Below, piece after piece: positions 19,920 through 29,168 of a DNA stretch of 64,000 nt (its first letter is position 1; each line of letters starts with the position of its first letter). The DNA lies in the NCBI GenBank assembly GCA_040400875.1, contig JBBAPK010000006.1:27985-91984 (forward strand). The letters are read 5' to 3'. This DNA is from PBB1 sp040400875. Lineage in GTDB: Bacteria > Pseudomonadota > Gammaproteobacteria > Burkholderiales > Burkholderiaceae_C. The position numbers and the translations under genes were made by a program. The notes under the pieces were generated by a model that saw only the letters and a list, made by a program, of their open reading frames with translations, searched no databases and was not told the DNA's origin.

Positions 19920-20498
19920 TCACTCGCCGGTCTCTCGGGCGAGCCGCTCGCTGTTCCAGTACACGTCGTCGCCGCCCAGCCCATCGAGGTTGGCGCGGTT
20001 GAGCACTCGCGCCAGCACAAACAGCAGATCGCTCAGGCGGTTCAGATAGTGGCGCGGCTCTTGGCGGATGGTCTCGGTGGCGGCCAGCGACACCACGGTG
20101 CGCTCGGCACGGCGGGCGATGGTGCGCGCCACGTGGGCCAGTGCCGCGCTGCGGGTGCCCGCGGGCAGGATGAATTCCTTGAGCTTGGGCAGCGCGGCGT
20201 TGTAGTGCTCGAGCGCCTCGTCGAGGCGAATCACTGCGGCGGTCTTGAGCAATTCGAAGCCGGGGATGGACAGCTCGCCGCCAAGGTTGAACAGCTCGTG
20301 CTGCACCACCACCAGCAGCTCGCGCACATCGTCAGGCAGCGGCTCGGCGAGCAGCACACCGAGCTGCGAGTTGAGCTCGTCGACATCGCCCATGGCCTGC
20401 ACCCGCAGGTGGTCCTTGGACACGCGCTGGCCGTCGCCAAGGCCCGTGGTGCCGTCGTCGCCGGTGCGTGTGGCGATCTGCGTGAGTCGGTTGGACAT
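19920..20498 (-). CDS. PduO-type cob(I)alamin adenosyltransferase
   Basis: A 192-residue ATP:corrinoid adenosyltransferase (PduO/MMAB type) that makes adenosylcobalamin from cob(I)alamin and ATP. The ATP motif TRTGDDGTTGLGDGQRVSKD is at the N-terminus, VDELNSQLG follows, and the C-terminal RHYLNRLSDLLFVLARVLN block is the family hallmark. The frame runs far upstream, but the ATG at 20498 gives the standard N-terminus. It is divergent from the flavoprotein gene, about 100 bp apart. Cobalamin-dependent enzymes that would use the product are not in this window. Confidence 0.93.
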   Translation of the reverse strand: MSNRLTQIATRTGDDGTTGLGDGQRVSKDHLRVQAMGDVDELNSQLGVLLAEPLPDDVRELLVVVQHELFNLGGELSIPGFELLKTAAVIRLDEALEHYNAALPKLKEFILPAGTRSAALAHVARTIARRAERTVVSLAATETIRQEPRHYLNRLSDLLFVLARVLNRANLDGLGGDDVYWNSERLARETGE

Positions 20499-20600
20499 GG
20501 TGGTGGTTGCCGTGCTTGAAGAGGACGCGATGATGCCCCATGCCCGCGCCGTCAGCGCCAGATCGACAATGCCCCCAGCCACCACACCCAAGCCCACGCG

Positions 20601-22025
20601 ATGAACACCCCAACGGCCGCAACCCACGCCCTGAGCGCATTCGCGCAGCGGCCCGTGCCGCCCGAGATGCTTGCCGCCTTGCGCGAGCGTTTTGACCAGC
20701 GGTGCTCGACCGCGCTGGCCGTGCGCGAACAGCACGGCCGCGATGAGTCGCCCTTCGACGTGGCGCCGCCCGAGGTGGTGGTGTTTTGCGAGAGCACCGA
20801 AGACGTCGCCGACGCGGTGAGGCTCGCCGATCGGCACGCTGTGCCGGTGATCGCCTTTGGCGCGGGCTCGTCGATCGAAGGCCATCTGCTCGCGGTGCAA
20901 GGCGGCGTGAGTGTTGACGTCAGCCGCATGAAGCGCATCGTGGCCATGCACGCCGAAGATCTCACCGTCACGGTGCAAGCCGGCGTGACGCGCATGCAGC
21001 TCAACGACGAGATCCGGCACAGCGGGCTGTTCTTTCCGATCGACCCGGGCGCCGATGCCAGCCTGGGCGGCATGACCGCCACGCGCGCGAGCGGCACGAA
21101 CGCGGTGCGCTACGGCTCGATGCGCGACAACGTGCTGGGCCTCACAGTGGTCACAGCGCAAGGCGAGGTGATCCACACCGGCACACGCTCGCGCAAGTCA
21201 GCCGCCGGCTACGACCTGACGCGGCTGATGGTCGGCAGCGAAGGCACGCTGGGCGTGATCACCGAGATCACGCTGCGGCTGTATCCGCTGCCCGAGGCGG
21301 TGTCGGCGGCCAACTGCACCTTTGCCAGCATCGACGCGGCGGTGCGCACCACGATGCAGGTGATCCAGATGGGCGTGCCGATCGCGCGCTGCGAACTGCT
21401 CGACGCCAACGCGGTGCGCGCAGTCAATCGCCACGACCACCTCGAGCTGCCCGAAGCGCCCATGCTGCTGATGGAATTTCACGGCAGCGCGGCCAGCGTG
21501 CGCGAGCAGGCGGCCACGGTGCAGGAGGTGGCTGCGGAGTTCGGCGGCGAACACTTCCAGTGGGCGACCACCCCCGAGCAGCGCAGCCGGCTGTGGACGG
21601 CGCGCCACCGCGCCTACCTGTCCGGCCAGCAGATGAAGCCCGGCAGTCGCTGCATCACCACCGATGCATGCGTGCCGATCTCGCGACTGGCCGAATGCAT
21701 CAACGACAGCATGGCCGAGGTCGACGCCTCGGGTCTGGCCTACTTCCTGATCGGCCACGTGGGCGATGGCAACTTCCACCTGTGCTACCTGGTCGACCCG
21801 GCGCGGGCCGATGAGCGCGACACCGCCGAGCGCCTGAACCGGCAGCTCGTCGCCCGCGCGCTGCGCCTGGGCGGCACCTGCACCGGCGAGCACGGCATCG
21901 GGCTGCACAAGCAGGGCTTTTTGGTCGACGAGACCGGCGCCGGTGCGGTCGACATGATGCGCAGCATCAAGCGCGCGCTCGACCCGAAGAACATCATGAA
22001 CCCGGGCAAGGTCTTCGCCGGCTGA
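20601..22025 (+). CDS. FAD-linked oxidase, D-lactate dehydrogenase (cytochrome)-like
   Basis: A 474-residue flavoprotein of the GlcD/Dld (vanillyl-alcohol oxidase) family. The FAD-binding PCMH domain spans about residues 50-230 (VVVFCESTEDVADAVRLA, FGAGSSIEGHLLA, DPGADASLGGM). The C-terminal cap has HVGDGNFHL, GTCTGEHGIGLHK and the closing MRSIKRALDPKNIMNPGK. This layout is that of D-lactate dehydrogenases that pass electrons to cytochrome or quinone. D-2-hydroxyacid dehydrogenases with other substrates look alike, so the substrate is not certain. Confidence 0.88.
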   Translation: MNTPTAATHALSAFAQRPVPPEMLAALRERFDQRCSTALAVREQHGRDESPFDVAPPEVVVFCESTEDVADAVRLADRHAVPVIAFGAGSSIEGHLLAVQGGVSVDVSRMKRIVAMHAEDLTVTVQAGVTRMQLNDEIRHSGLFFPIDPGADASLGGMTATRASGTNAVRYGSMRDNVLGLTVVTAQGEVIHTGTRSRKSAAGYDLTRLMVGSEGTLGVITEITLRLYPLPEAVSAANCTFASIDAAVRTTMQVIQMGVPIARCELLDANAVRAVNRHDHLELPEAPMLLMEFHGSAASVREQAATVQEVAAEFGGEHFQWATTPEQRSRLWTARHRAYLSGQQMKPGSRCITTDACVPISRLAECINDSMAEVDASGLAYFLIGHVGDGNFHLCYLVDPARADERDTAERLNRQLVARALRLGGTCTGEHGIGLHKQGFLVDETGAGAVDMMRSIKRALDPKNIMNPGKVFAG

Positions 22026-22044
22026 GACGCCTTCAGTCAGCCGG
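22018..22044. terminator. Hairpin between the flavoprotein gene and chaN-like gene
   Basis: CCGGCTGA (22018-22025) pairs exactly with TCAGCCGG (22037-22044) around an 11-nt loop. The first arm contains the stop codon of the plus-strand gene and the hairpin lies just beyond the stop of the minus-strand gene. Bidirectional termination is inferred; no U tract is seen. Confidence 0.45.
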
Positions 22045-22064
22045 TGTGGCGCTGGCCGTCCAGC

Positions 22065-23210
22065 TCAAGGCGCCCGGGGCGCTGGCGCTGCTGCTGGGGT
22101 TGTCGGCTGAGGTTGAGCAGGAGGCACAGGCGCTGGCGGCTTGAAGCTGACGCACGGATCGGGCCGCTCGGCGCGCGGTGTGAACCACACCTCGTCTTGC
22201 GTGCCGTCGGCCACATCGAGCGTGCCGTCGTCGGATCGCTCCATGAAGGCCACGCCCATCACACGTGGTGGCGTCGCGCCCGGCTCGGCATCGCGCTTGG
22301 CCAGCACGCGCAAATAGTGCGGCACGCCGATGTCGGCCCTCAAGTGCCCGTTGCCCGCGATGAGCACCACCCTGGCGCCAGCAGGCAGGCGCTTCATCGC
22401 ATCCACCATGGACAGCGCCAACGCGGCATCGCGTGCGCGCTGAGCCAGCGCCATCGGCGCGAGCATGGACGCAGGCAGCGCACCGCAATGACCGACATCG
22501 ACCTCGTGCAGCAGCACGGCTTGCTGCTGGCTGGTCCAGCCCGTACCCGCCGGACGGCTGTCGGCTGAATCCAGCAGGCCACGCACATCGGCCGGTGCGG
22601 CGTCGATGCCGCCGCGCATCACCGCAGCGGCATCGACATGGCTGAGGTTGCCGCCGGCCAGCGTGGCACCCGCACCCAGCGCCGCGACGAACAGCGGACG
22701 GTGCAGCGGCCAGCCCCAGCCCTTGCGTGAGAACTGACCGGCATCGATCACCGACTCGACATCCACCGGCGTGCTGTGCAGCGCCGCGTCGGCGACGGCC
22801 CGCTCGGCGGCGCCCTGCAAGGCGGCGCTGTGCTCGCGGTCGATCTGCTCGAAGACCACGCTGGTGGGCACGCCGTCTGACAACAGCAGCCGCAGCAGCA
22901 CCGCCCGCAGCTGGTGATGCAGCGCGTTGTCGTGGATCTCGCCAAGCAGCACATAGCGCGCACCGCGCGCGCGCTTGAGCAGCGGCACCGGATCGAGCCG
23001 CACGCCGCTGGCATCGACCACCTCGACGAACACGTCATCGACATCGGCCGCAGCAAACGCCGTCGACGGTGCGATGGCCGCGCACAGCGCGCTGATCACA
23101 CAGCACACGCCAAGCGCCAGGCCACACCTGCGGCGCGCATCGATGGCGTGCGCGAGTCGCCTCACGACAGGCGCTGCGCTCAGGGCAGCCTCAAGGCGCG
23201 GCCAGCGCAT
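22065..23210 (-). CDS. ChaN-family haem-binding-type exported protein
   Basis: About 381 residues: an arginine-rich N-terminus, an export signal (GLALGVCCVISALCAAIAPSTAFA) and then a ChaN/DUF399 domain starting at ARYVLLGEIHDNALHHQLRA. That GEIHDN..H motif is the family signature; ChaN from Campylobacter binds haem cofacially and is linked to iron uptake. The last ~30 residues are Pro/Ala/Gln-rich and probably disordered. The ATG at 23210 lies 20 nt inside the 3' end of dsbD, so the two genes are probably cotranscribed. The N-terminal extension before the signal is long, so a later start is possible. Confidence 0.78.
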   Translation of the reverse strand: MRWPRLEAALSAAPVVRRLAHAIDARRRCGLALGVCCVISALCAAIAPSTAFAAADVDDVFVEVVDASGVRLDPVPLLKRARGARYVLLGEIHDNALHHQLRAVLLRLLLSDGVPTSVVFEQIDREHSAALQGAAERAVADAALHSTPVDVESVIDAGQFSRKGWGWPLHRPLFVAALGAGATLAGGNLSHVDAAAVMRGGIDAAPADVRGLLDSADSRPAGTGWTSQQQAVLLHEVDVGHCGALPASMLAPMALAQRARDAALALSMVDAMKRLPAGARVVLIAGNGHLRADIGVPHYLRVLAKRDAEPGATPPRVMGVAFMERSDDGTLDVADGTQDEVWFTPRAERPDPCVSFKPPAPVPPAQPQPTTPAAAPAPRAP

Positions 23211-25275
23211 TGCGTACCGCCGCAGCGGTGAGGATTTCGGGCAGCAACTGTGGCGGGCGCCCTGGGCGCAACAGCGCATACACCGGCACGCCGTTGCGCC
23301 CGAGCCGCGCCAGCGCGGCGGTGATGCGCTCGTCGCGGCGGGTCCAGTCGGCGCGCATCAACACCACGCCGGCGCGGGCGAAGTCCTGCTGCACCGCTTC
23401 GGTATCGAGCACCAGCCGCTCGTTGACCTGGCAGCTCACGCACCAGGCGGCTGAAAAGTCGACGAACACTGTGCGGCCTGCCGCGAGCTGCCGATCGATT
23501 TCGGCTTCATCCCAGGGCTGCCACGCGCTGGCGGTGGGGTTGCCGGTCGACGACGTGCGCGCGCCGGCGGTGTCAGCGCCCAGCCAGCCCACCTGCTGGG
23601 CCAGCACCCACACCAGCCAGGCCACGGTGAGAAACATCGGGATCGCCAGCACCTGCTTCAGACGCAGCATCCAGGCGCCCGGGCGCGGCAGGCGCTCGCG
23701 CCAGCCCGGCATCAGCACCAGCAGCGCATAGGGCAGCGCCATGCCGATGCCCAGCGCGCCGAACACGCTCAACCCTACGGCGGCCGGCTGGGTGATCGCA
23801 AAGCCCAGTGCCGCACCCATGAAGGGCGCGGTACACGGGCTGGCGGCCACCACCGCCAGCACGCCCGAGGCCAGCGCATCGACCGCCGGGCGCTCGTCGC
23901 GCCAGGCGAGCAGGCTCTGCGGCAGCAGCACCGACACGTCGAACACGCCCAGCAGGTTCAGCCCAAGGGCCAGAAACAGCAACGCCAGCACGCCCACGAC
24001 CCACGGTTCTTGCAGCTGAAAACCCCAGCCGACGGCGCTGCCAGCCGCGCGCAGCGCCAGCAAGCCGGCGGCGAGCAGCAGAAAACTCAGCACCACGCCC
24101 ACGCTGTAGGCCAGCGCGTGGGTGCGCAGCGCCAGCGCCGGGTGGCCCGCGCCGCGCGGCGTCTGGCTCAGGCTGAGCAGCTTGATCGACAGCACCGGAA
24201 AGACGCACGGCATCAGGTTGAGCACCATGCCGCCGACGAAAGCGAACAGCAGCGCGGCCGCCCACCCCAGATCGGCCGCAGCAGCCGGGCTGGCGGCGTC
24301 TGGCGAGGCGGCCACTGCTGCCAGCGCGGCCTCGGCCTGCGCATCGCGCAGCAGCTGCGCACCCGGCGGCAGGCTGATCGCGCTGACCGTGCGCACCGGC
24401 GCGTTGAACTCGGCCGCGCGCCGCCCACTGCCCCAAGGCGACGCCGCAGCGTCACCTTGCGCCACCACGATGCCGCGCAGCGATTCGGGCAGTGCCGCGC
24501 CATCAAACAGCCGCAGCCGGATGGCGTAGCCCGCGTCGGTGCCATAGACCTGATGGACGGCGGTCTCGACCCGTTGCTGGGTGTAAGGAAACAGATGGAT
24601 CAACGGCGCTGGCGCCGCCGCGTTCGATGCGACGGAATCGGGCCTCGCGAAGCTCACCAGCAGCTCGGCACCGGCACTTTGCACATCGACCGTCCAGCCG
24701 TCGAGCGGCGTTGGCTGCTCGGCGGCGGCACGCTCGAACAGCGCGGCATGGGCGGTGCCGCCCGGGGTCACGCCATCGCCGGCCTCGACCACCGGCAGTT
24801 GCAGCTGCAGCTTCACCGTCTCGGGAATGCAGACCTCGCGGCAGACCAGCCAGCTGGCCTCGGCCTTGAGCGTGAGCGTGCTGCCCGCGCGGGCATCGAC
24901 CGGCGGCATGTAGATCTGCGGCAGCAGCAGTTCGCCTTCGTAGCCGAAATTGACCAGCGGGCCGATCCACAGCCGCTGCGGCGTGGGCCACTCGATCTCG
25001 TCGACCTGGCTGCCGGCGGGCAGCGTCCAGTTCAGCGCGGTCGGCAGGCCCGAATCACCGGGGTTGCGCCAGTAGGTGTGCCAGTGCGGCTGGTGCACGA
25101 GCCGCAGACCGATGCGAATCGGCTGACCAGGCTGGACCGCGGCGCGCTCGGCCACCAGTTCGGCGCTGACATGCGCGGTGGTCACCGGCTGAGCGAAGGC
25201 GCATGTGCTGAGCGCAGCCAGCAGCCACAGCGCCGCCGAGCGAGCCCCGCGACAGATCGATCCCGCCAGATTCAT
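23191..25275 (-). CDS. dsbD: Thiol:disulfide interchange protein, DsbD/ScsB type
   Basis: A 694-residue inner-membrane electron carrier that moves reducing power from cytoplasmic thioredoxin to periplasmic thiol proteins. A signal peptide ends near TCAFA; an N-terminal periplasmic domain (HWHTYWRNPGDSG, CREVCIPE) of the ScsB-like kind follows. Then comes an eight-segment membrane domain with the redox cysteines in NLMPCVFPVLSIK and ASPCTAPFMGAALG, and finally a C-terminal thioredoxin domain with WCVSCQ. A GGAG Shine-Dalgarno 6 nt before ATG 25275 sets the start. It is divergent from pabBC across a 215-bp GC-rich gap. Confidence 0.93.
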   Translation of the reverse strand: MNLAGSICRGARSAALWLLAALSTCAFAQPVTTAHVSAELVAERAAVQPGQPIRIGLRLVHQPHWHTYWRNPGDSGLPTALNWTLPAGSQVDEIEWPTPQRLWIGPLVNFGYEGELLLPQIYMPPVDARAGSTLTLKAEASWLVCREVCIPETVKLQLQLPVVEAGDGVTPGGTAHAALFERAAAEQPTPLDGWTVDVQSAGAELLVSFARPDSVASNAAAPAPLIHLFPYTQQRVETAVHQVYGTDAGYAIRLRLFDGAALPESLRGIVVAQGDAAASPWGSGRRAAEFNAPVRTVSAISLPPGAQLLRDAQAEAALAAVAASPDAASPAAAADLGWAAALLFAFVGGMVLNLMPCVFPVLSIKLLSLSQTPRGAGHPALALRTHALAYSVGVVLSFLLLAAGLLALRAAGSAVGWGFQLQEPWVVGVLALLFLALGLNLLGVFDVSVLLPQSLLAWRDERPAVDALASGVLAVVAASPCTAPFMGAALGFAITQPAAVGLSVFGALGIGMALPYALLVLMPGWRERLPRPGAWMLRLKQVLAIPMFLTVAWLVWVLAQQVGWLGADTAGARTSSTGNPTASAWQPWDEAEIDRQLAAGRTVFVDFSAAWCVSCQVNERLVLDTEAVQQDFARAGVVLMRADWTRRDERITAALARLGRNGVPVYALLRPGRPPQLLPEILTAAAVRNALAAP

Positions 25276-25490
25276 GCACCGCTCCATGTCGACGACCGGC
25301 CTGCGCCCATGCGCCGCCCCGTACTGGAGTGCGCGAAACCGCTGCGGGTTCCGTGGCCCGGTCCGGGCGGCAAGGCGGCGAGCGTCTGGCCGGGCGGGCA
25401 GAGGGCGTTCGGGAGCATGGGCAAGGGGGATTCGGGCTGCGGCGTCGACTGGCTCGACAATGATCCATTCTCCCATCCGACGTGACCGAC

Positions 25491-27413
25491 ATGCCCCGCG
25501 CCTTTGCGTTGCTCGACGACCACGGCGCCACGGCCGAGCGCCCCGCCAGCCGGCTGTACAGCGGCTTCGTGCGCGAACACCGCTGCGTCGATGCGTCCAC
25601 GCTCGATGCCATGTGGACGCGCGTCGATGTCGATCTGCGCGCCGGTCTGCACGCGGTGCTGCTGGCCGACTACGAATGGGGCGTCAAGCTGCTAGACACC
25701 GGCCCGAGCGTCGGCAGTGCGTCAATGCCCGGCGACGACCCCTCGTCGCTGCGCGTGCTGATGTTTTCTGATCTGGCGCGCCTGTCGCGCGACGATGTCG
25801 AGCACTGGCTCGAACAGCAGGACGCGCAAGACGCGAAAGGTACGCCGGCCGGCGTGATAGACCTGCGTTGCGACACCGACTTGGCGGCCTTCACCGCCGC
25901 CATCGCGCGCATCCACGAGGCCATCCGCGCCGGCGAGACCTATCAGGTCAACTACAGCTACCGGCTGCATGGACTGGCCTATGGCTCGCCGCTGGCGCTG
26001 TACCGGCGCCTGCGCGCACGCCAACCGGTGGCTTACGGCGCCTTCATCGCGCTGCCGCCGGGCGACGACGTCACCCATATCCTGTCGTGCTCGCCTGAGC
26101 TCTTTGTGCGCCACGACCAGGGCACGCTCACCACCCGGCCGATGAAGGGCACCGCCGCGCGCGCGGCCACGCCCGAGGCCGACAGCCACGCCGCGCAGCA
26201 CCTGGCGCTCGATGAAAAGAGCCGCGCCGAGAACCTGATGATCGTGGACCTGCTGCGCAACGACCTCGGCCGCATTGCGCAAACCGGCTCGGTGCGGGTG
26301 AGCGATCTGTTTGCCATCGAGCCCTACGCCAGCATGTTCCAGATGACCTCGACGGTGCAGGCCGAGGTGCGAGCCGATCTGGACATGCCCGAGGTGCTGC
26401 GCGCGGTGTTTCCGTGTGGCTCGATCACCGGTGCGCCCAAGCACCACACCATGTCGCTGATCGCGCAGCTCGAAGCCGCGCCGCGCGGCCTGTATTGCGG
26501 CGCCATCGGCTGGGTGGACTCGCCACAAGGCGAGGCGAAGCTGGGCGACTTTGGCCTGTCGGTGGCCATCCGCACGCTCACGCTCGGTGCCGAACACCGG
26601 GGTTTGCGCCCCGCGCAACTGGGCGTGGGCGCCGGCATCCTGCTCGACAGCAATGCCACCGACGAATTCGAGGAATGTGCGCTGAAGGCGCGCTTTCTGA
26701 CCGGGCTGGATCCGGGCTTCGAGCTGTTCGAGACGATGAGCGCGAGCACCCAGGGCGTGGCGCTGCTCGATCGCCATCTGGCGCGGCTGGCTCACAGCGC
26801 GCAGGTGCTGGGCTTTGCGTTCGATCGCGCGGCGGCGCTGGCGCTCATCGAGAGATTTCTGAGCGGCCTGTCACCGGACGCCGCTAGCGCGAGCGGTTTG
26901 GCGGGCACGGGCGAGGCGCACCGCTTGCGCCTGTCGCTGGCCCACGACGGTCGTTTCACGCTCACGCACGGGGTGCTGGCCGCACTCAGCGTGACCGCCG
27001 TCACCTCACCGCATGAGCTCGCAACCGCGAGCGGCGCCGTCGGCCTGCTCATCGCCGCACAGCGGCTGCCCAACGCCAACCCGCTGGCCGCCCACAAGAC
27101 CACGCTCCGCCAGCACTACGACGACGGCGTGCGCGCCGCCGAGCAGGCTGGCGCCTTTGACAGCCTGTTCTTCACCGAAGACGGCCGCCTTGTCGAGGGC
27201 GGTCGCACCAGCGTCTTCGTCAAGCTCGACGGCCACTGGTTCACGCCCCCCATCACCGACGGCGCCCTGCCCGGCGTCATGCGTAGCGCGCTGCTCGACG
27301 ACCCCGCCTGGCAAGCCCGCGAGCGCACATTGCATCAGGCCGACCTCGAGCACGCCGAAGCCATCGTGGTGTGCAACGCCCTGCGCGGGGTGTTGCCGGC
27401 GCGGCTGGTCTGA
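25491..27413 (+). CDS. pabBC: Fused aminodeoxychorismate synthase component I / 4-amino-4-deoxychorismate lyase
   Basis: A 640-residue two-domain enzyme for 4-aminobenzoate in folate synthesis. Residues about 1-400 are PabB: YQVNYSYRL, RPMKGTAARAATPE, ENLMIVDLLRNDLGRIA, FPCGSITGAPK. Residues about 405-640 are PabC, a class IV PLP lyase: FELFETM, LLDRHLARLAHSAQVLGFAF, the PLP lysine in AAHKTTLRQHYDD and the EGGRTSVFV block. The fusion is known in other proteobacteria. ATG 25491 and GTG 25482 are both possible. The glutaminase PabA is not in the window. Confidence 0.93.
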   Translation: MPRAFALLDDHGATAERPASRLYSGFVREHRCVDASTLDAMWTRVDVDLRAGLHAVLLADYEWGVKLLDTGPSVGSASMPGDDPSSLRVLMFSDLARLSRDDVEHWLEQQDAQDAKGTPAGVIDLRCDTDLAAFTAAIARIHEAIRAGETYQVNYSYRLHGLAYGSPLALYRRLRARQPVAYGAFIALPPGDDVTHILSCSPELFVRHDQGTLTTRPMKGTAARAATPEADSHAAQHLALDEKSRAENLMIVDLLRNDLGRIAQTGSVRVSDLFAIEPYASMFQMTSTVQAEVRADLDMPEVLRAVFPCGSITGAPKHHTMSLIAQLEAAPRGLYCGAIGWVDSPQGEAKLGDFGLSVAIRTLTLGAEHRGLRPAQLGVGAGILLDSNATDEFEECALKARFLTGLDPGFELFETMSASTQGVALLDRHLARLAHSAQVLGFAFDRAAALALIERFLSGLSPDAASASGLAGTGEAHRLRLSLAHDGRFTLTHGVLAALSVTAVTSPHELATASGAVGLLIAAQRLPNANPLAAHKTTLRQHYDDGVRAAEQAGAFDSLFFTEDGRLVEGGRTSVFVKLDGHWFTPPITDGALPGVMRSALLDDPAWQARERTLHQADLEHAEAIVVCNALRGVLPARLV

Positions 27414-27580
27414 AGCGCTGCCGGTCTGCACACAAAGCCGGAGGCTGCTCCCGCAGGAGCCGGGCGACAGCTTCGTCACACGCAGCCCTAACGTCCCGGC
27501 AAAGCCTGCCGATAAGGAGTTCATGGGGACGGCGCTGCATTGGCGCCTGCCCTGAAAAGAACCCATCGACAGGAGCTCCC

Positions 27581-27862
27581 ATGAAGTTGGAAAACATCGT
27601 TTTCGCGGTCGCTGCAAAGATCGACGTGGATCGCTCCTTCGTCTTTGAATATGTGGTGTGCCGACACATTCAGGCCATCTTGCTCAAGCACACCGATCTG
27701 CCGAGTCTGGTGACCGATGAAAAGCGACAGGACTACGCCAATTCGGTGGAGCTGCAGCATTGCATCGACCAGGCCGCCCATCTGTTTCTGGCCGACATGG
27801 TGCGTGCCAGCGAGATCAGCGAAGCGGCGATCGCCCGCTGGCAACTGCCCCTCGAGGTCTGA
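27581..27862 (+). CDS. Small hypothetical protein
   Basis: A 93-residue, probably cytoplasmic and helical protein that I do not recognise. It has no signal peptide or membrane segment and two lone cysteines. Translation support is good: AGGAG lies 5 nt before the ATG. The 167-bp upstream gap after pabBC also holds a possible 10-codon leader (ATG 27523 to TGA 27555) preceded by AAGGAG. The stop codon directly abuts the stop of the convergent GGDEF gene (27862/27863). No function is proposed. Confidence 0.65.
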   Translation: MKLENIVFAVAAKIDVDRSFVFEYVVCRHIQAILLKHTDLPSLVTDEKRQDYANSVELQHCIDQAAHLFLADMVRASEISEAAIARWQLPLEV

Positions 27863-28426
27863 TCAGTCGGCCTCGTCGCGATCGTCCGGGCCCAGCGCGT
27901 CTGGCGGGCCGGCCCACACCTGTTGAGCCTCGCCCGGCCGCAGGCGCGAGCGCTTGGCCGAATTGAGCCGCAAGTCGGCCAGATGCAGCAAATCGATCGC
28001 CTCCCAGCCGCCGCTCGCCGGCCGGGCTGAAACCCCGATGCACACATCGATGGCCCCGAAGCCCTCGTGCAGTTCATGCGCCCGTCCGATCAGGCTGCGC
28101 ACCGCCTGCGCCAGTTGGGTGGCGGTGACCAGCGAGGTTCCGGGCAGCAACATCGCGAATTGATCGCCCCCGAGCCGGGCCACGGTTTGGTCCTCGCGCG
28201 CCGAGCGGCGCAGCGTGTCGGCCAACGCGCGCAAGGCCAGATCGCCTGCGGCTCGACCGCGCTCATGGTTGATCAAAAACAGGTTGTCCAGATCGACCAG
28301 CAGCAGCGCCAGCGCCTGTCTTTTGTCTTGCGCCGCATCGGCCGCCTCGCTCAGGCGATCCATGAAATAGGCGCGGTTGTGCAAACCGGTCAGCCCGTCG
28401 AGGAACAGGGCGCTAGCGTTTGTCAT
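27863..28426 (-). CDS. Stand-alone GGDEF-domain protein with degenerate signature
   Basis: A 187-residue protein that is almost only a GGDEF domain (DGLTGLHNRAYFMDRL start, LLLVDLDNLFLIN). The signature reads GGDQF instead of GGDEF, and the upstream inhibitory-site RxxD position reads REDQ. With an altered A-site and lost I-site it may be a weak or inactive diguanylate cyclase, perhaps a GTP or c-di-GMP binding effector. No sensor or transmembrane domain precedes it. The ATG gives a normal GGDEF start; the open frame upstream lacks similarity. Confidence 0.8.
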   Translation of the reverse strand: MTNASALFLDGLTGLHNRAYFMDRLSEAADAAQDKRQALALLLVDLDNLFLINHERGRAAGDLALRALADTLRRSAREDQTVARLGGDQFAMLLPGTSLVTATQLAQAVRSLIGRAHELHEGFGAIDVCIGVSARPASGGWEAIDLLHLADLRLNSAKRSRLRPGEAQQVWAGPPDALGPDDRDEAD

Positions 28427-28457
28427 GTCAGCCGACTCTACGCCCGCGGCATGACTT

Positions 28458-29090
28458 TCAGAACCTGTTTTCGAGTGCCGAGCCGGCGCGTTCAGGCAGT
28501 GGCGCGACGGCGGGCGGCAGGCTTTGCACCCGCGCAACGTCGGTGTACGACAGCGTGCTGTCGCCGAGTGCGGGCTGCCGGTAGACCAGCTTCATGCCGC
28601 CGGCAAAGTCCCAGTCGAAGCTGCCCCGGGGCGCGAACCGGCCCGCAAAGTTGGGAAACGGCCGCCGTGCGCCATCGGCGGTGAAGGGCACGCCGTATTT
28701 CTTCACCAGCAACTGGCGCAGCGCCTCGTTGTCCTGGCCGTAGGGCTTGATGACGAAGCGCGCGCTCACGAACACCGACTTTTCTGTCGTCAGGGTGAGC
28801 TGCTGCAGGGCCGGAACGCCGGCCGCACGCGCGTCGAAGACCACGGTGCCATCGGCGCGGCGAGTCTGCACTGGCGCGCCCGCCGCGCTGGCCGCGGCGA
28901 TGAAATCCTCGGCCGAGGCGTCCTTCAGGCGCAGGCCGTACAAGGTGAGCTCATCGGGCGAGGTGGCCGGCTGTGCCACAGCGAGCGCAGCAACCAGCAC
29001 CCCAGCCACCACAAGCACCATCGAACACCCCAGCGCGCGCCAGAGGTTGGCACGAAGGGCAGGCACAAAAATCGACAAGAGGCTGGACAT
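28458..29090 (-). CDS. Hypothetical exported or membrane-anchored protein
   Basis: A 210-residue protein with an N-terminal hydrophobic segment (SMVLVVAGVLVAALAVAQPA) that is either a signal peptide ending near AQPA or an anchor. The rest looks like a soluble periplasmic domain (VFDARAAGVPALQQLTLTTE, FVIKPYGQDNEALRQLLVKKYG). I do not recognise the family. The ATG at 29090 (MSSLLSIFVP) is preferred to the earlier in-frame start. It lies 78 bp downstream of the last gene of the guanidine-linked operon; a promoter may be in that gap. Confidence 0.6.
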   Translation of the reverse strand: MSSLLSIFVPALRANLWRALGCSMVLVVAGVLVAALAVAQPATSPDELTLYGLRLKDASAEDFIAAASAAGAPVQTRRADGTVVFDARAAGVPALQQLTLTTEKSVFVSARFVIKPYGQDNEALRQLLVKKYGVPFTADGARRPFPNFAGRFAPRGSFDWDFAGGMKLVYRQPALGDSTLSYTDVARVQSLPPAVAPLPERAGSALENRF

Positions 29091-29168
29091 GCGACGAGTT
29101 TGGCAGAGACGTCGCGCACCCAACGCGGCCCACGGCCAGGCCCGTGCTGGGGTGGCCGTGGCGAGCGC

